DNA of 64,000 nucleotides from Pantanalinema rosaneae (GTDB taxonomy: Bacteria > Cyanobacteriota > Cyanobacteriia > Leptolyngbyales > Leptolyngbyaceae). Positions 53,784 to 60,973 of this stretch are shown here, piece by piece; the first letter of the stretch is position 1, and the number at the start of each line of letters is the position of its first letter. The position numbers and the translations under genes were made by a program. The DNA lies in NCBI RefSeq assembly GCF_050753385.1, contig NZ_JBLZFZ010000032.1, positions 1 through 64,000 on the forward strand. Direction: 5' to 3'. Under the pieces are notes generated by a model. That model worked only from the letters and a program-made list of their open reading frames with translations, was not told the DNA's origin and did no database searches.

Positions 53784-54608
53784 ATGTATCAGCATGAACT
53801 AGAAATGTTAGATCGAGAACTGGAATCGGAATTTGAAACTGGCGTGATGGGAGAAACCGATCGCGAATTTGAATACGAGTACGAGAGCGAAGAGTTTCTG
53901 CCCTTGTTGGCTCCAGTTTTGAAAGCAGCGGCTCCTATGGCAATTCGCGCGATCGGTGGACTGTTTCGGCGGCGGCGTAAGCGGGGTCAGCGAGAATTTG
54001 AACTGGAATTTGAAACCCCGTTACAGGAGTTTGAATTGGAAGGTGAATATGAAGGTGATCCCTTCATTGGTAATCTGCTGCGGACGCTGGGCAGTGCCGT
54101 GGGTGGCGAGGGTGAATTTGAGTTTGAGCAACATCCAGAAGCGATGCCAGAGTTTGAAACTACGCCTGCCAATGAATATGAAGTGACGGCAGAACACCTG
54201 GCGCACATGGCTGCGAATAGCCAGAGTGAAGCGGAAGCGGAAGCCTTCATTGGTTCACTGATTCCGATGGTGGCGCGGGGCATTAGTGCGGCGGCTCCGG
54301 CGCTAACTCGGATTGCCCCGCAGGTGATTCGACCAATGGCACAGGCAGGGCGGGCGTTATTCCGCAATCCCCGCACTCGTCCGTTAATCCGCACCTTTCC
54401 GACGATCGCCCGTTCTACTATGTCTACTCTGGCGCGGCAAGCCAAGCAAGGACAACCGCTCAACGATCGAGTGGCGGCTCGGGCAGTGGCTAGCAATGTG
54501 GCTAAGGTATTGGGGAGTCCCCGCCGGACGGCATCTGTGCTGCAACGATCGCGGCAAGTTCACGGTCGGCATTGCTCCTGCGGGGCAAATCAGCGCCCCC
54601 GGTTCTAA
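53784..54608 (+). CDS. Glu/Phe/Tyr-repeat protein B (paralogue of A)
   Basis: A 274-residue paralogue of the preceding protein, starting 61 bp after it. The layout is the same. The N-terminal Glu/Phe/Tyr block is ELESEFETGVMG, then REFEYEYESEEFLPLL. A basic patch (LFRRRRKRG) is followed by a second acidic-aromatic block (EFELEFETPLQEFELEGEYE) ending GDPFIGNLL, then SEAEAEAFIGSLIP. The basic helical C-terminus (FRNPRTRPLIRTFPTIARST, QAKQGQPLNDRVAARAVASN) aligns with protein A. It ends in HCSCGANQRPRF. ATG 53784 has AGGAG ten bases upstream. No enzyme motif is seen. A secreted, capsid-like or toxin-associated scaffold is possible, but this is not shown by the sequence. Confidence 0.85.
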   Translation: MYQHELEMLDRELESEFETGVMGETDREFEYEYESEEFLPLLAPVLKAAAPMAIRAIGGLFRRRRKRGQREFELEFETPLQEFELEGEYEGDPFIGNLLRTLGSAVGGEGEFEFEQHPEAMPEFETTPANEYEVTAEHLAHMAANSQSEAEAEAFIGSLIPMVARGISAAAPALTRIAPQVIRPMAQAGRALFRNPRTRPLIRTFPTIARSTMSTLARQAKQGQPLNDRVAARAVASNVAKVLGSPRRTASVLQRSRQVHGRHCSCGANQRPRF

Positions 54609-54647
54609 TTCCACCGTTAATGTCGGAGTGCAACCAGGAGTTGTGGC

Positions 54648-56006
54648 ATGAATTGGTTGATGAATACGGTGGAGAATGGGGCGGCGAGTCGAGTGACTCA
54701 ACGGGCGTTGGCAGAGCTATATCAGGAAACGGCTCCTGAAAGCTGGGTCGAGCCGCCTAACTTAGATCCCTGGTTACGGGCGCAGGCAATTAATGTGGTG
54801 CGTCATGTGGAGGCACTGCGTCCCTTTCGTCCAGGGGAGTTTGGGACGGAGGCTGCCAGTCCCAGTGATGCCCACATCGATGCAGCAAACCAACTGATTG
54901 CCCGCCTGCGATCGCACCTGCAACGGGTAGCTACCACTGTAACCAGCAGTGTTCAGGTGGCGATGCATCAACCGGAAACGGTGTATTTGCAACGGATGCT
55001 TGCCCGTAAGGATCGGGCGCATGATCTGGTGCGGATGATCGAGCAAATCTGGGATTTTTACTTTGAGTTGTTTGGGCAGCGCCAGAGTCAGTTTGGCACC
55101 TGGTTACTGGGGTGCGATCGCATTGCGCTCGACTGTTATCAGGATGTGTATATGGGCTTGGGTAAAGCGAAGTCGATTCCGGCACCACCGCCGTTCTCCT
55201 ATGTCAAAACGGGATTTTCGCCTGCCACCTTCCGGCGCGGCATTCCCCTGACCAAGTTGAGTCAGCAATTGAATCCCTTTCCCCTGATCCAATTGCCCTA
55301 TCACCGCCTGGTCAACCCCTGGACATTGGGAGCGATCCTGCATGAGGTGGCACATAACCTGCAAACCGATTTAGGCTTACGCCAAACCATTCCCAAGGCG
55401 ATCGCAGCGCGTTTATTAAAGGCGGGCATGTCTCCTGAGGTGGCAGCGATCTGGACAAAGTGGCACAGTGAAACCTTTGCCGATCTGTCGGGCTTGCTGT
55501 TGGGAGGCCCCTATATTGTGGCTTCCCTGATGGATATTGCTTCGCGATCGCCCCAGAGTACCTTTGCTTTTCATCCCGGTGCGCCCCATCCTACGCCTTA
55601 TCTGCGGGTGTTTATCAGCACCGAACTTTTGCGACGGATGGGGTTTCCCAAAGCGGCAGATCATTACAACCGCATCTGGAAACGGCTGTATCCCAATCCT
55701 CGGACGGGTAATATTCCAGCCGCCATGCTCAATACCTTCGATCGGGCACACAAACTGGTAGTGGATACGATCTGCTACACGCCCTATGCCGAACTGGGTA
55801 ACAAGTCATTGGCGGAGGTGACGGGATTCCGACCGCATCACCAGCAAATGATTGAGGAAGCCGGACGACGGTTAGCGCAGGGCAACGATCCGGGCATCAT
55901 TCCCGAACGCTTGCTCATCTGTGCCTCCCGCCATGCGATCGAGCGCCGACTGGCAGCACCGGGAGTGATTACGGAAAACTTCTATAAAGCTTTAGCAAGG
56001 AGATAG
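54648..56006 (+). CDS. Predicted gluzincin-like zinc metallopeptidase
   Basis: A 452-residue protein with the zinc motif H232-E-V-A-H236 in ILHEVAHNLQTDL. A downstream acidic site follows in HSETFADLSGLLLG (E275 and D279), spaced as in gluzincins, where the third ligand is Glu. The N-terminal 200 residues are helical with no clear family. No signal peptide is visible. The protein could cleave the Glu/Phe-repeat proteins, a target cell component or itself. It starts 39 bp after protein B with GGAG seven bases before ATG, and stops six bases before the next gene, so it is within the cassette operon. Zinc-dependent peptidase activity is inferred from the motif only. Confidence 0.75.
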   Translation: MNWLMNTVENGAASRVTQRALAELYQETAPESWVEPPNLDPWLRAQAINVVRHVEALRPFRPGEFGTEAASPSDAHIDAANQLIARLRSHLQRVATTVTSSVQVAMHQPETVYLQRMLARKDRAHDLVRMIEQIWDFYFELFGQRQSQFGTWLLGCDRIALDCYQDVYMGLGKAKSIPAPPPFSYVKTGFSPATFRRGIPLTKLSQQLNPFPLIQLPYHRLVNPWTLGAILHEVAHNLQTDLGLRQTIPKAIAARLLKAGMSPEVAAIWTKWHSETFADLSGLLLGGPYIVASLMDIASRSPQSTFAFHPGAPHPTPYLRVFISTELLRRMGFPKAADHYNRIWKRLYPNPRTGNIPAAMLNTFDRAHKLVVDTICYTPYAELGNKSLAEVTGFRPHHQQMIEEAGRRLAQGNDPGIIPERLLICASRHAIERRLAAPGVITENFYKALARR

Positions 56007-56012
56007 TACAGC

Positions 56013-57722
56013 ATGAAACGATATCGAATTCGGGGGAGGGTTCAGCCGAACGTTGGCGACTACGAAGCTGGTTTACGGGTGGAAGCCTGGGATGAGGATC
56101 GGCAATATGATGATCTGTTGGATGCCGTTCGCACTGATACCCGTGGCGTATTTGAAATTACGTTCGATGAGGATGACTTCCAGCAGGAGCCGACTGAGAC
56201 AGAACCTAGACCTGACCTATATTTCAAGGTGTTTCGAGGTGAGGAATTATTAGGGCGGACTCCCACCCAGGCAGACTTTTTACTCGATGAATTTGACGAT
56301 GCTTCAGAACAACCTCGATTTTCCTTCCCCATCGCTTTGCCCAATCAAAATCCGGGTTCCTGGCTACAGCTCTTGGAATTACGGCAGACCAATTTCCAGC
56401 CGGAAGACGGTCGTCCTCCGAGCCACTTCCCAGAGACAGGGTCGGTGCATGTGGTGGATGTATTGCCCAGTCTCGATCAAATTCAGCGATCGGGCAGAAT
56501 GGCGACTGTTTCGACTCCCACCCATTCCGGTGGTGACTTACAGGGCATTGTGGAAGGGGCATTAGGCACCATTCTTGGCAATACAGCGAGAACCGATGAT
56601 GCCAAGACTCTGGTGAATACCCTGACCCAAACCTTTGTGGCTCGTCAGGTGGATGGCAGAACGGTGTACGACTGGAATCCCCGATCGGTGGCAGTCCGAG
56701 CCTCTGACCTGGGGGGTGGCATTACCGGAGCGCAGGCCAGTCTTTACCATCGAGCCAAAACGGCAATTCAGGATGGCATTCAGTTGCTGAACAGTCTCTA
56801 TCCCCTCAAATCAGCGGCGGATAAGGAGAACATGGAAGCGACGCGAGCGATCGTCCGGACTGAAATGCAGGAATTGTTAGCCGAACTAGGAGCGCGGGGG
56901 GGCCCCCGGATTTTGCGGGTCGATAATTTATTTCAACTGCTGCTGGGTGGAGAGGAGATCAATGGTAATCAGCGAGTTGGCGGGCAACTGAAGCGATTGA
57001 TGGAGTTCTTTGGGTTGCTGCCCAGCCAAATTAACACCGTGGAAGAAGAACAAAATTACAGTAATTTCCTGACGCTCAAGGATTACCTGCAATCGCTCCA
57101 GAGAAGCTGGGTGGACTACAAACGTAGCCAGGATTCCAGTGCCGGAGCCTATATTGGGACTCAATTAGTCCGATTGGCACAGGCGCTTGCTGTGGTTGGT
57201 GAGTCGGTGCAGGAAGTGTACCGGATTATGGAACTATTCTTCCTGGGCCCAGAGGAGCGGCTGTCGGTCTATATCGACTTCACCCGGGCGCGGGCTGAGA
57301 CGTTTTCAGATAGCCTGCCAGGAGCCGCAAGTTCCCAAACTGGAGCCTTTCCGTTACCGGATGGGACGGCGTATCCAGTGCGTGATACCGCTCAACTACG
57401 CGACTCGATGACAGTAGAAGGGTTGCTGAATTGGGTGTGGCGGTTTGCCACCGAGGAAGGACCGTTATTAGCGAAATCGGGTGGCAAGTTAGGCATTCAA
57501 GTAATTGCCGAAACCAGCGATCGCTTGATGATTCTGACCCAAGCCGCGACCTATACCCCGATTCCCAATGCCGCATTCCGGCGGGAAGGTGTGATTCGGG
57601 CACTGCGAGATCTAGCATTCCAGCTTTACCAGGTGCGCCAATTAGCCGACCAGGTGAAACTCCCGATCGGGGATCAGCCCGATGATCTCGATTTTGCCCC
57701 GTCACTGCTCCGTCTGACCTAA
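56013..57722 (+). CDS. Transthyretin-like-domain protein of unknown function
   Basis: A 569-residue protein. Residues 1-108 look like a beta-sandwich of the transthyretin or carboxypeptidase-regulatory kind: RYRIRGRVQPN, GLRVEAWDEDRQYDDLL, TDTRGVFEITFDED, and then PDLYFKVFRGEELLG. Domains with this pattern are often attached to Tc-type or other delivered toxins. The remaining 460 residues are mostly helical with no motif I can name (DKENMEATRAIVRTEMQELL, RLAQALAVVGESVQEVYRI). The ribosome-binding site is AAGGAG, and it starts six bases after the peptidase stop, so the pair is tightly coupled. A structural or adaptor role in the cassette is a guess. Confidence 0.72.
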   Translation: MKRYRIRGRVQPNVGDYEAGLRVEAWDEDRQYDDLLDAVRTDTRGVFEITFDEDDFQQEPTETEPRPDLYFKVFRGEELLGRTPTQADFLLDEFDDASEQPRFSFPIALPNQNPGSWLQLLELRQTNFQPEDGRPPSHFPETGSVHVVDVLPSLDQIQRSGRMATVSTPTHSGGDLQGIVEGALGTILGNTARTDDAKTLVNTLTQTFVARQVDGRTVYDWNPRSVAVRASDLGGGITGAQASLYHRAKTAIQDGIQLLNSLYPLKSAADKENMEATRAIVRTEMQELLAELGARGGPRILRVDNLFQLLLGGEEINGNQRVGGQLKRLMEFFGLLPSQINTVEEEQNYSNFLTLKDYLQSLQRSWVDYKRSQDSSAGAYIGTQLVRLAQALAVVGESVQEVYRIMELFFLGPEERLSVYIDFTRARAETFSDSLPGAASSQTGAFPLPDGTAYPVRDTAQLRDSMTVEGLLNWVWRFATEEGPLLAKSGGKLGIQVIAETSDRLMILTQAATYTPIPNAAFRREGVIRALRDLAFQLYQVRQLADQVKLPIGDQPDDLDFAPSLLRLT

Positions 57723-57786
57723 CGCCCTGCTATCTCACAGCATTCATAGCTTGGTCATTTGACCCCGTTGATTCAGGAGAATTTCG

Positions 57787-58911
57787 ATGTCCACAACTGG
57801 AGAAAATCAAGATTTACTCGATCGCATTGCGGCGTTAAAAGAAACGCTGGTCGATCAACTCGGTTCCCAACTGATTCAAAATCCTCAACTTGCCGATGCC
57901 CTCACACAACGGATTGAGGATATGTTAAGTCAGGCGATCGCGGCGAATTCAGCCATGCCTACCCCTGCCGATGGGGGCTTGGCAGAACTGATTGGGTTGG
58001 GGAAAGATGCCGCGAAAACGGTGACGGAAACCCGCTTGCCCCAAGGGGTAGAAGACTATGACGAACAGGTTGCCAGCGATCGCATTCTGTCGGTAGCGGA
58101 TCTGTACTACCTCTACCAGATGGAGAAGGTGGGAGTCTTTCGAGTAGTTCGCAAACTACAGGAGTTATTTGATGCCGGAGCGGTGCGGCTGTCTACGGGG
58201 GATGGAGCCTACGGGCTATATCGCTTCGATCGCCGCAGCACTCTGCGCTACACGGAACGCAACCGGATGCAAACCTACCGCCGGGTGTTTGGCTATACCA
58301 CGATTCCGCCGATGCCGAGCGCCAAGCCCAATACCCAGTTCCACGGTATGTTTACCCAATTCATTAACAGTGTGGCAGCCTTCTGGCGTGATAAGCGGAT
58401 TTCCGATGTGATTCGGGAACGGGCTTACGATCCCAGTTTTGGCAGTATTGCCACAGTCCGACGAGCCGGATTGGATTTACGCAATAACTTGAAATGGAAT
58501 TCCTATGGACACATTAATGTGTTCCGAATTGAAACCCTGCAACTGTTGGATGAAGCCTTCCGAATTCTGGGAGCAGACGATGTCCGGAAGTTATTTGGTG
58601 CTGACAATGCCTGGGATGTGGTGGAAGAGGTGATGTTGCGTTACTTCAACAAACAGGTGAATGCCTCCCAACGGCATCGGATGGCAACCTCTGGTCGATC
58701 GATGATTCGCTGGTTGGCACAAAAGTATATTCTCAATACATCACGGGCAGAATTTGAGGCCTTGCTACGTGAGATTGCCGATGTGGCGGAAGAGTGGCTG
58801 ACCAGTGCAGAAGTGTTGGGGATTGCCTTTCGGGGAAATGTGCAACGCGTTGCACCGATCGCAGCGAATCGCGATGGCGGTGTCATGCCTCTACGTGCCG
58901 GACAAGGGTAA
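57787..58911 (+). CDS. Cassette protein of unknown function
   Basis: A 374-residue soluble protein that I do not recognise. The first 60 residues are a helical segment (DLLDRIAALKETLVDQLGSQ). Next comes a Tyr/Arg-rich core (SVADLYYLYQMEKVGVFRVV, YGLYRFDRRSTLRYTERNRM) and a helical C-terminal half (NAWDVVEEVMLRYFNKQVNA). It has a GGAG ribosome-binding site, lies 64 bp after the transthyretin-like gene and is followed by a short palindrome. It has no Cys-rich, membrane or enzyme motif. Conservation with the cassette would be the best clue to function. Confidence 0.7.
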   Translation: MSTTGENQDLLDRIAALKETLVDQLGSQLIQNPQLADALTQRIEDMLSQAIAANSAMPTPADGGLAELIGLGKDAAKTVTETRLPQGVEDYDEQVASDRILSVADLYYLYQMEKVGVFRVVRKLQELFDAGAVRLSTGDGAYGLYRFDRRSTLRYTERNRMQTYRRVFGYTTIPPMPSAKPNTQFHGMFTQFINSVAAFWRDKRISDVIRERAYDPSFGSIATVRRAGLDLRNNLKWNSYGHINVFRIETLQLLDEAFRILGADDVRKLFGADNAWDVVEEVMLRYFNKQVNASQRHRMATSGRSMIRWLAQKYILNTSRAEFEALLREIADVAEEWLTSAEVLGIAFRGNVQRVAPIAANRDGGVMPLRAGQG

Positions 58912-58921
58912 GTGCCGATCG

Positions 58922-58938
58922 GGTGGGCACTGCCCACC
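58922..58938. repeat. Short palindrome after the unknown cassette gene
   Basis: GGTGGGCACTGCCCACC is an inverted repeat with 8-bp arms, a common cyanobacterial dispersed word. It lies ten bases after the stop of the preceding gene and 48 bases before the next start. No T run follows, so it is more likely a dispersed repeat or RNA hairpin than a terminator. Confidence 0.6.
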
Positions 58939-58986
58939 AAGCTTGGATCGCGGTGATGATTCTGTTAGTAGAAGGAAGGCTAGGCA

Positions 58987-60213
58987 ATGAACTCGGTTTC
59001 CACTCAAGCGTTACGGAATGGTTGGGCTGACCTGGAGTTTGAGGATGAGTTAGGACGGCGGGGGCAGGCAGGACGTAACCCGGCACACCGCTTTGCTGCC
59101 CACCTGAAACGGCAGGGATTTTTGCCCACGTTGCATTTCACCCAACGCTTTCTCCAACGTCTGTTAGCGAATGGGGTACGGTTTGACCCCCGCACTTTTG
59201 TGCAAGAGTTTCGGAATGCCAAACACTATCGCCAAACTCGTCCCGGCTATAACACGCGGTTAGCGGTAGTGCGGGGAGTCCCGATCGTCTACCGTCCGGG
59301 GGGCGAAAATGGTAATCGTGTGGTGCTGGTGACGACGCTGAATCAGGGGGATGCCCTGCCGCCGGTGGTGCGATCGGCTCCTCCCCAACAACGGGAGGCA
59401 GAGTGGGAATTTGAGTTGGCTGACTCGCATTCCTTCGATCGGCGGATTCAGCAGCAGTATGCCGACAAGCTTCAAAAGATGGCGGTGGAACGGGAGGCGG
59501 AGGCGTTTGTGGTAGAAAACCGCTTGCTGAGGATTCCACCGGGGCATGAAACCCTGAATCGGGAGGCGGTACGGGGGTTATCTGTTACTTCTACAGAACT
59601 GGATGCGATGAATCGAGGGGTGCGGCGGGTAGATACGGAAAAGTTGGCGAACCACTTTAAGCCGGAACAACAACGGCGGCATGTGTTACGGCGATATAAG
59701 TGTCAACCCTTAGCGGAGGCTTTGGCAGAAGCCCGTCAACAGTTGATCGCGATTTATCACCGGATTATCACGGCTTCGACTCGGGAAGCGGCGTTTGAAT
59801 GGCTGGGAGAAGCCTTGCATCTGATTCAGGATTCCTACTCTCCAGCACATACGGCGCGGGAAAACAATGGAGCGGGAGCCATTACGTTTATTCGCTACTA
59901 TCGGTTAGATGGGTTGCCCTATCCCCAGGAACATCGAGTGTTACCAATGCGGCAACCCGGTCGGTTAATGCCACTGCCGGTTGATCCACGGGATTATATT
60001 GATCTGAGCAGTTCACCCACTCGCACAGCGATCGCGGCAAGTCGGCGATTTGTGCAATTGGTGCTGCGGCATCGGCGATCGGTTCCCGGTGGGATGTCGG
60101 CGGCGGACTGGCAAACTCAACGTCTGGCGGAATTGCGGCAGTTTATGGATACTGTGTTGGTTCTGAGTCCCCGCCAAACTCCAACCAAATCTCTGTATCC
60201 GCGTTGTCCTTAG
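58987..60213 (+). CDS. Two-part protein with zinc-dependent phospholipase C/P1-nuclease-like motif
   Basis: A 408-residue protein that looks like an effector. The C-terminal part has EALHLIQDSYSPAHTA, the H-x3-D-x5-H arrangement (H278, D282, H288) seen in zinc-dependent phospholipase C and S1/P1 nucleases. The N-terminal part (about 45-120: LHFTQRFLQRLLANGVRFDP, then a tRLAVVRGVPIVY and NRVVLVTTL strand pattern) is faintly like RelE/colicin E5-type RNase folds. Between them are WEFELADS and EREAEAFVVEN, echoing the two Glu/Phe-repeat proteins of the same cassette. GAAGGAAGG lies before ATG 58987. No signal peptide is visible, so export, if any, would need a dedicated system. The zinc motif is clear; the substrate and the RNase-like fold are guesses. 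Confidence 0.72.
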   Translation: MNSVSTQALRNGWADLEFEDELGRRGQAGRNPAHRFAAHLKRQGFLPTLHFTQRFLQRLLANGVRFDPRTFVQEFRNAKHYRQTRPGYNTRLAVVRGVPIVYRPGGENGNRVVLVTTLNQGDALPPVVRSAPPQQREAEWEFELADSHSFDRRIQQQYADKLQKMAVEREAEAFVVENRLLRIPPGHETLNREAVRGLSVTSTELDAMNRGVRRVDTEKLANHFKPEQQRRHVLRRYKCQPLAEALAEARQQLIAIYHRIITASTREAAFEWLGEALHLIQDSYSPAHTARENNGAGAITFIRYYRLDGLPYPQEHRVLPMRQPGRLMPLPVDPRDYIDLSSSPTRTAIAASRRFVQLVLRHRRSVPGGMSAADWQTQRLAELRQFMDTVLVLSPRQTPTKSLYPRCP

Positions 60214-60331
60214 CGATCGTCCTTCAGCCTACCCTAGCAATTTGGCACTTCGCGACTCTGGCATCGGGAGACGCTAGATTTCTTGTCGGATGGGGAATTC
60301 TCTTGATAATGTAATGGGCAACTCTCTACTC

Positions 60332-60420
60332 AAAGTCCCCCTTGTCAAGGGGGATTTAGGGGGATCTGGACTTGAGGTAATGAACAGATGATCCCCCAAC
60401 CCCCTTAAGAAGGGGGCTAA
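60332..60420. repeat. Inverted pair of C/G-run dispersed repeats
   Basis: AAAGTCCCCCTTGTCAAGGGGGATTTAGGGGGAT (described by its parts: C5 and G5 runs at 60337-60353) lies opposite a matching inverted copy at 60391-60420. Each arm can also fold alone (CCCCCTTGTCAAGGGGG; CCCCCTTAAGAAGGGGG). This repeat family is widespread in cyanobacteria. It occupies the 265-bp space between the cassette and the coiled-coil ORF and could end transcription of the cassette. Confidence 0.75.
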
Positions 60421-60478
60421 GAGGGAGTTACACTGTCACGTTTGGTTTGAGAGATAGTCCTAATTCTAAAATTGCCCC

Positions 60479-60973
60479 ATGTCCAACGATCGCCTAAGTC
60501 AACTCGATGAATTGTTAGACCTGTTGCGCGAACAGCAAGTAGCTTTAGAACGAGAGGCTTTGCTGACAACAGGATTGCCTAAAACCCAGGCAGAACAGCG
60601 ATTACGGTTAGAGATTAAGCCGAAGCTACGGGAATATCAGCAAGAGTATTGGCAGATTTTGGCAGATCAGTCTACAGAAGCCCCGATCGCGGAACCAGAG
60701 GCGGAAGTGATTGTGGCAGAAATTGTCGAATCGGTGGATCGGCTGGAAGTACAGCAGCAGGTTTGTCCGGCGGAAATGATGGGAATTTTGCTGGAACTGC
60801 GGGACAGGTTGAAGCAGCCCCAACCATCGGCAACGGTGAAGGTGAAATGGGCGTTTTCTGCCATGCCCCCGTTTGTGACACTGGCAACGGAAGGCGACTT
60901 GGATTTAGAGAAATTCTGGCAAACCAATTTTCCGACATTTAGAAAATGGTCTAAGGCACTGGCAAAAAAGTAG
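60479..60973 (+). CDS. Coiled-coil ORF, probable N-terminal part of the NB-ARC/TPR protein
   Basis: A 164-residue product. Residues 1-60 form a coiled coil of the kind found at the N-terminus of cyanobacterial STAND proteins (LDELLDLLREQQVALEREAL). A Glu/Val-rich linker follows (EAEVIVAEIVESVDRL), then PPFVTLATEGDLDLEKFWQT and FRKWSKALAKK. The reading frame stops at TAG 60971-60973 immediately after A AAA AAG. The adjacent NB-ARC frame, shifted by -1, continues KK directly into VVAQGQSGAD. I read this as the first part of one protein, reached by -1 frameshifting, by repair of a frameshift mutation, or as a separate short protein. There is no ribosome-binding site of note before ATG 60479. Confidence 0.75.
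   Translation: MSNDRLSQLDELLDLLREQQVALEREALLTTGLPKTQAEQRLRLEIKPKLREYQQEYWQILADQSTEAPIAEPEAEVIVAEIVESVDRLEVQQQVCPAEMMGILLELRDRLKQPQPSATVKVKWAFSAMPPFVTLATEGDLDLEKFWQTNFPTFRKWSKALAKK
60964..60970 (+). promoter_or_regulatory. A AAA AAG slippery heptamer before a stop codon
   Basis: In the upstream frame the codons are GCA AAA AAG TAG, so A AAA AAG (60964-60970) has the X XXY YYZ form used in E. coli dnaX. Slipping back one base leads to GTA GTT GCC CAG and the open NB-ARC frame. AAGG at 60953-60956 could act as a weak internal Shine-Dalgarno stimulator. A 5-bp GTTGC/GCAAC pair (60973-60977 with 61017-61021) is a weak downstream element. Six A residues could equally be a site of transcriptional slippage or a genuine or sequencing frameshift. 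Confidence 0.6.

Noticed and set aside
52865..60213. The Glu/Phe cassette as an extracellular contractile injection system or phage tail
   Set aside because: No sheath, tube, baseplate, spike or AAA+ ATPase gene is present among the six genes or next to them.
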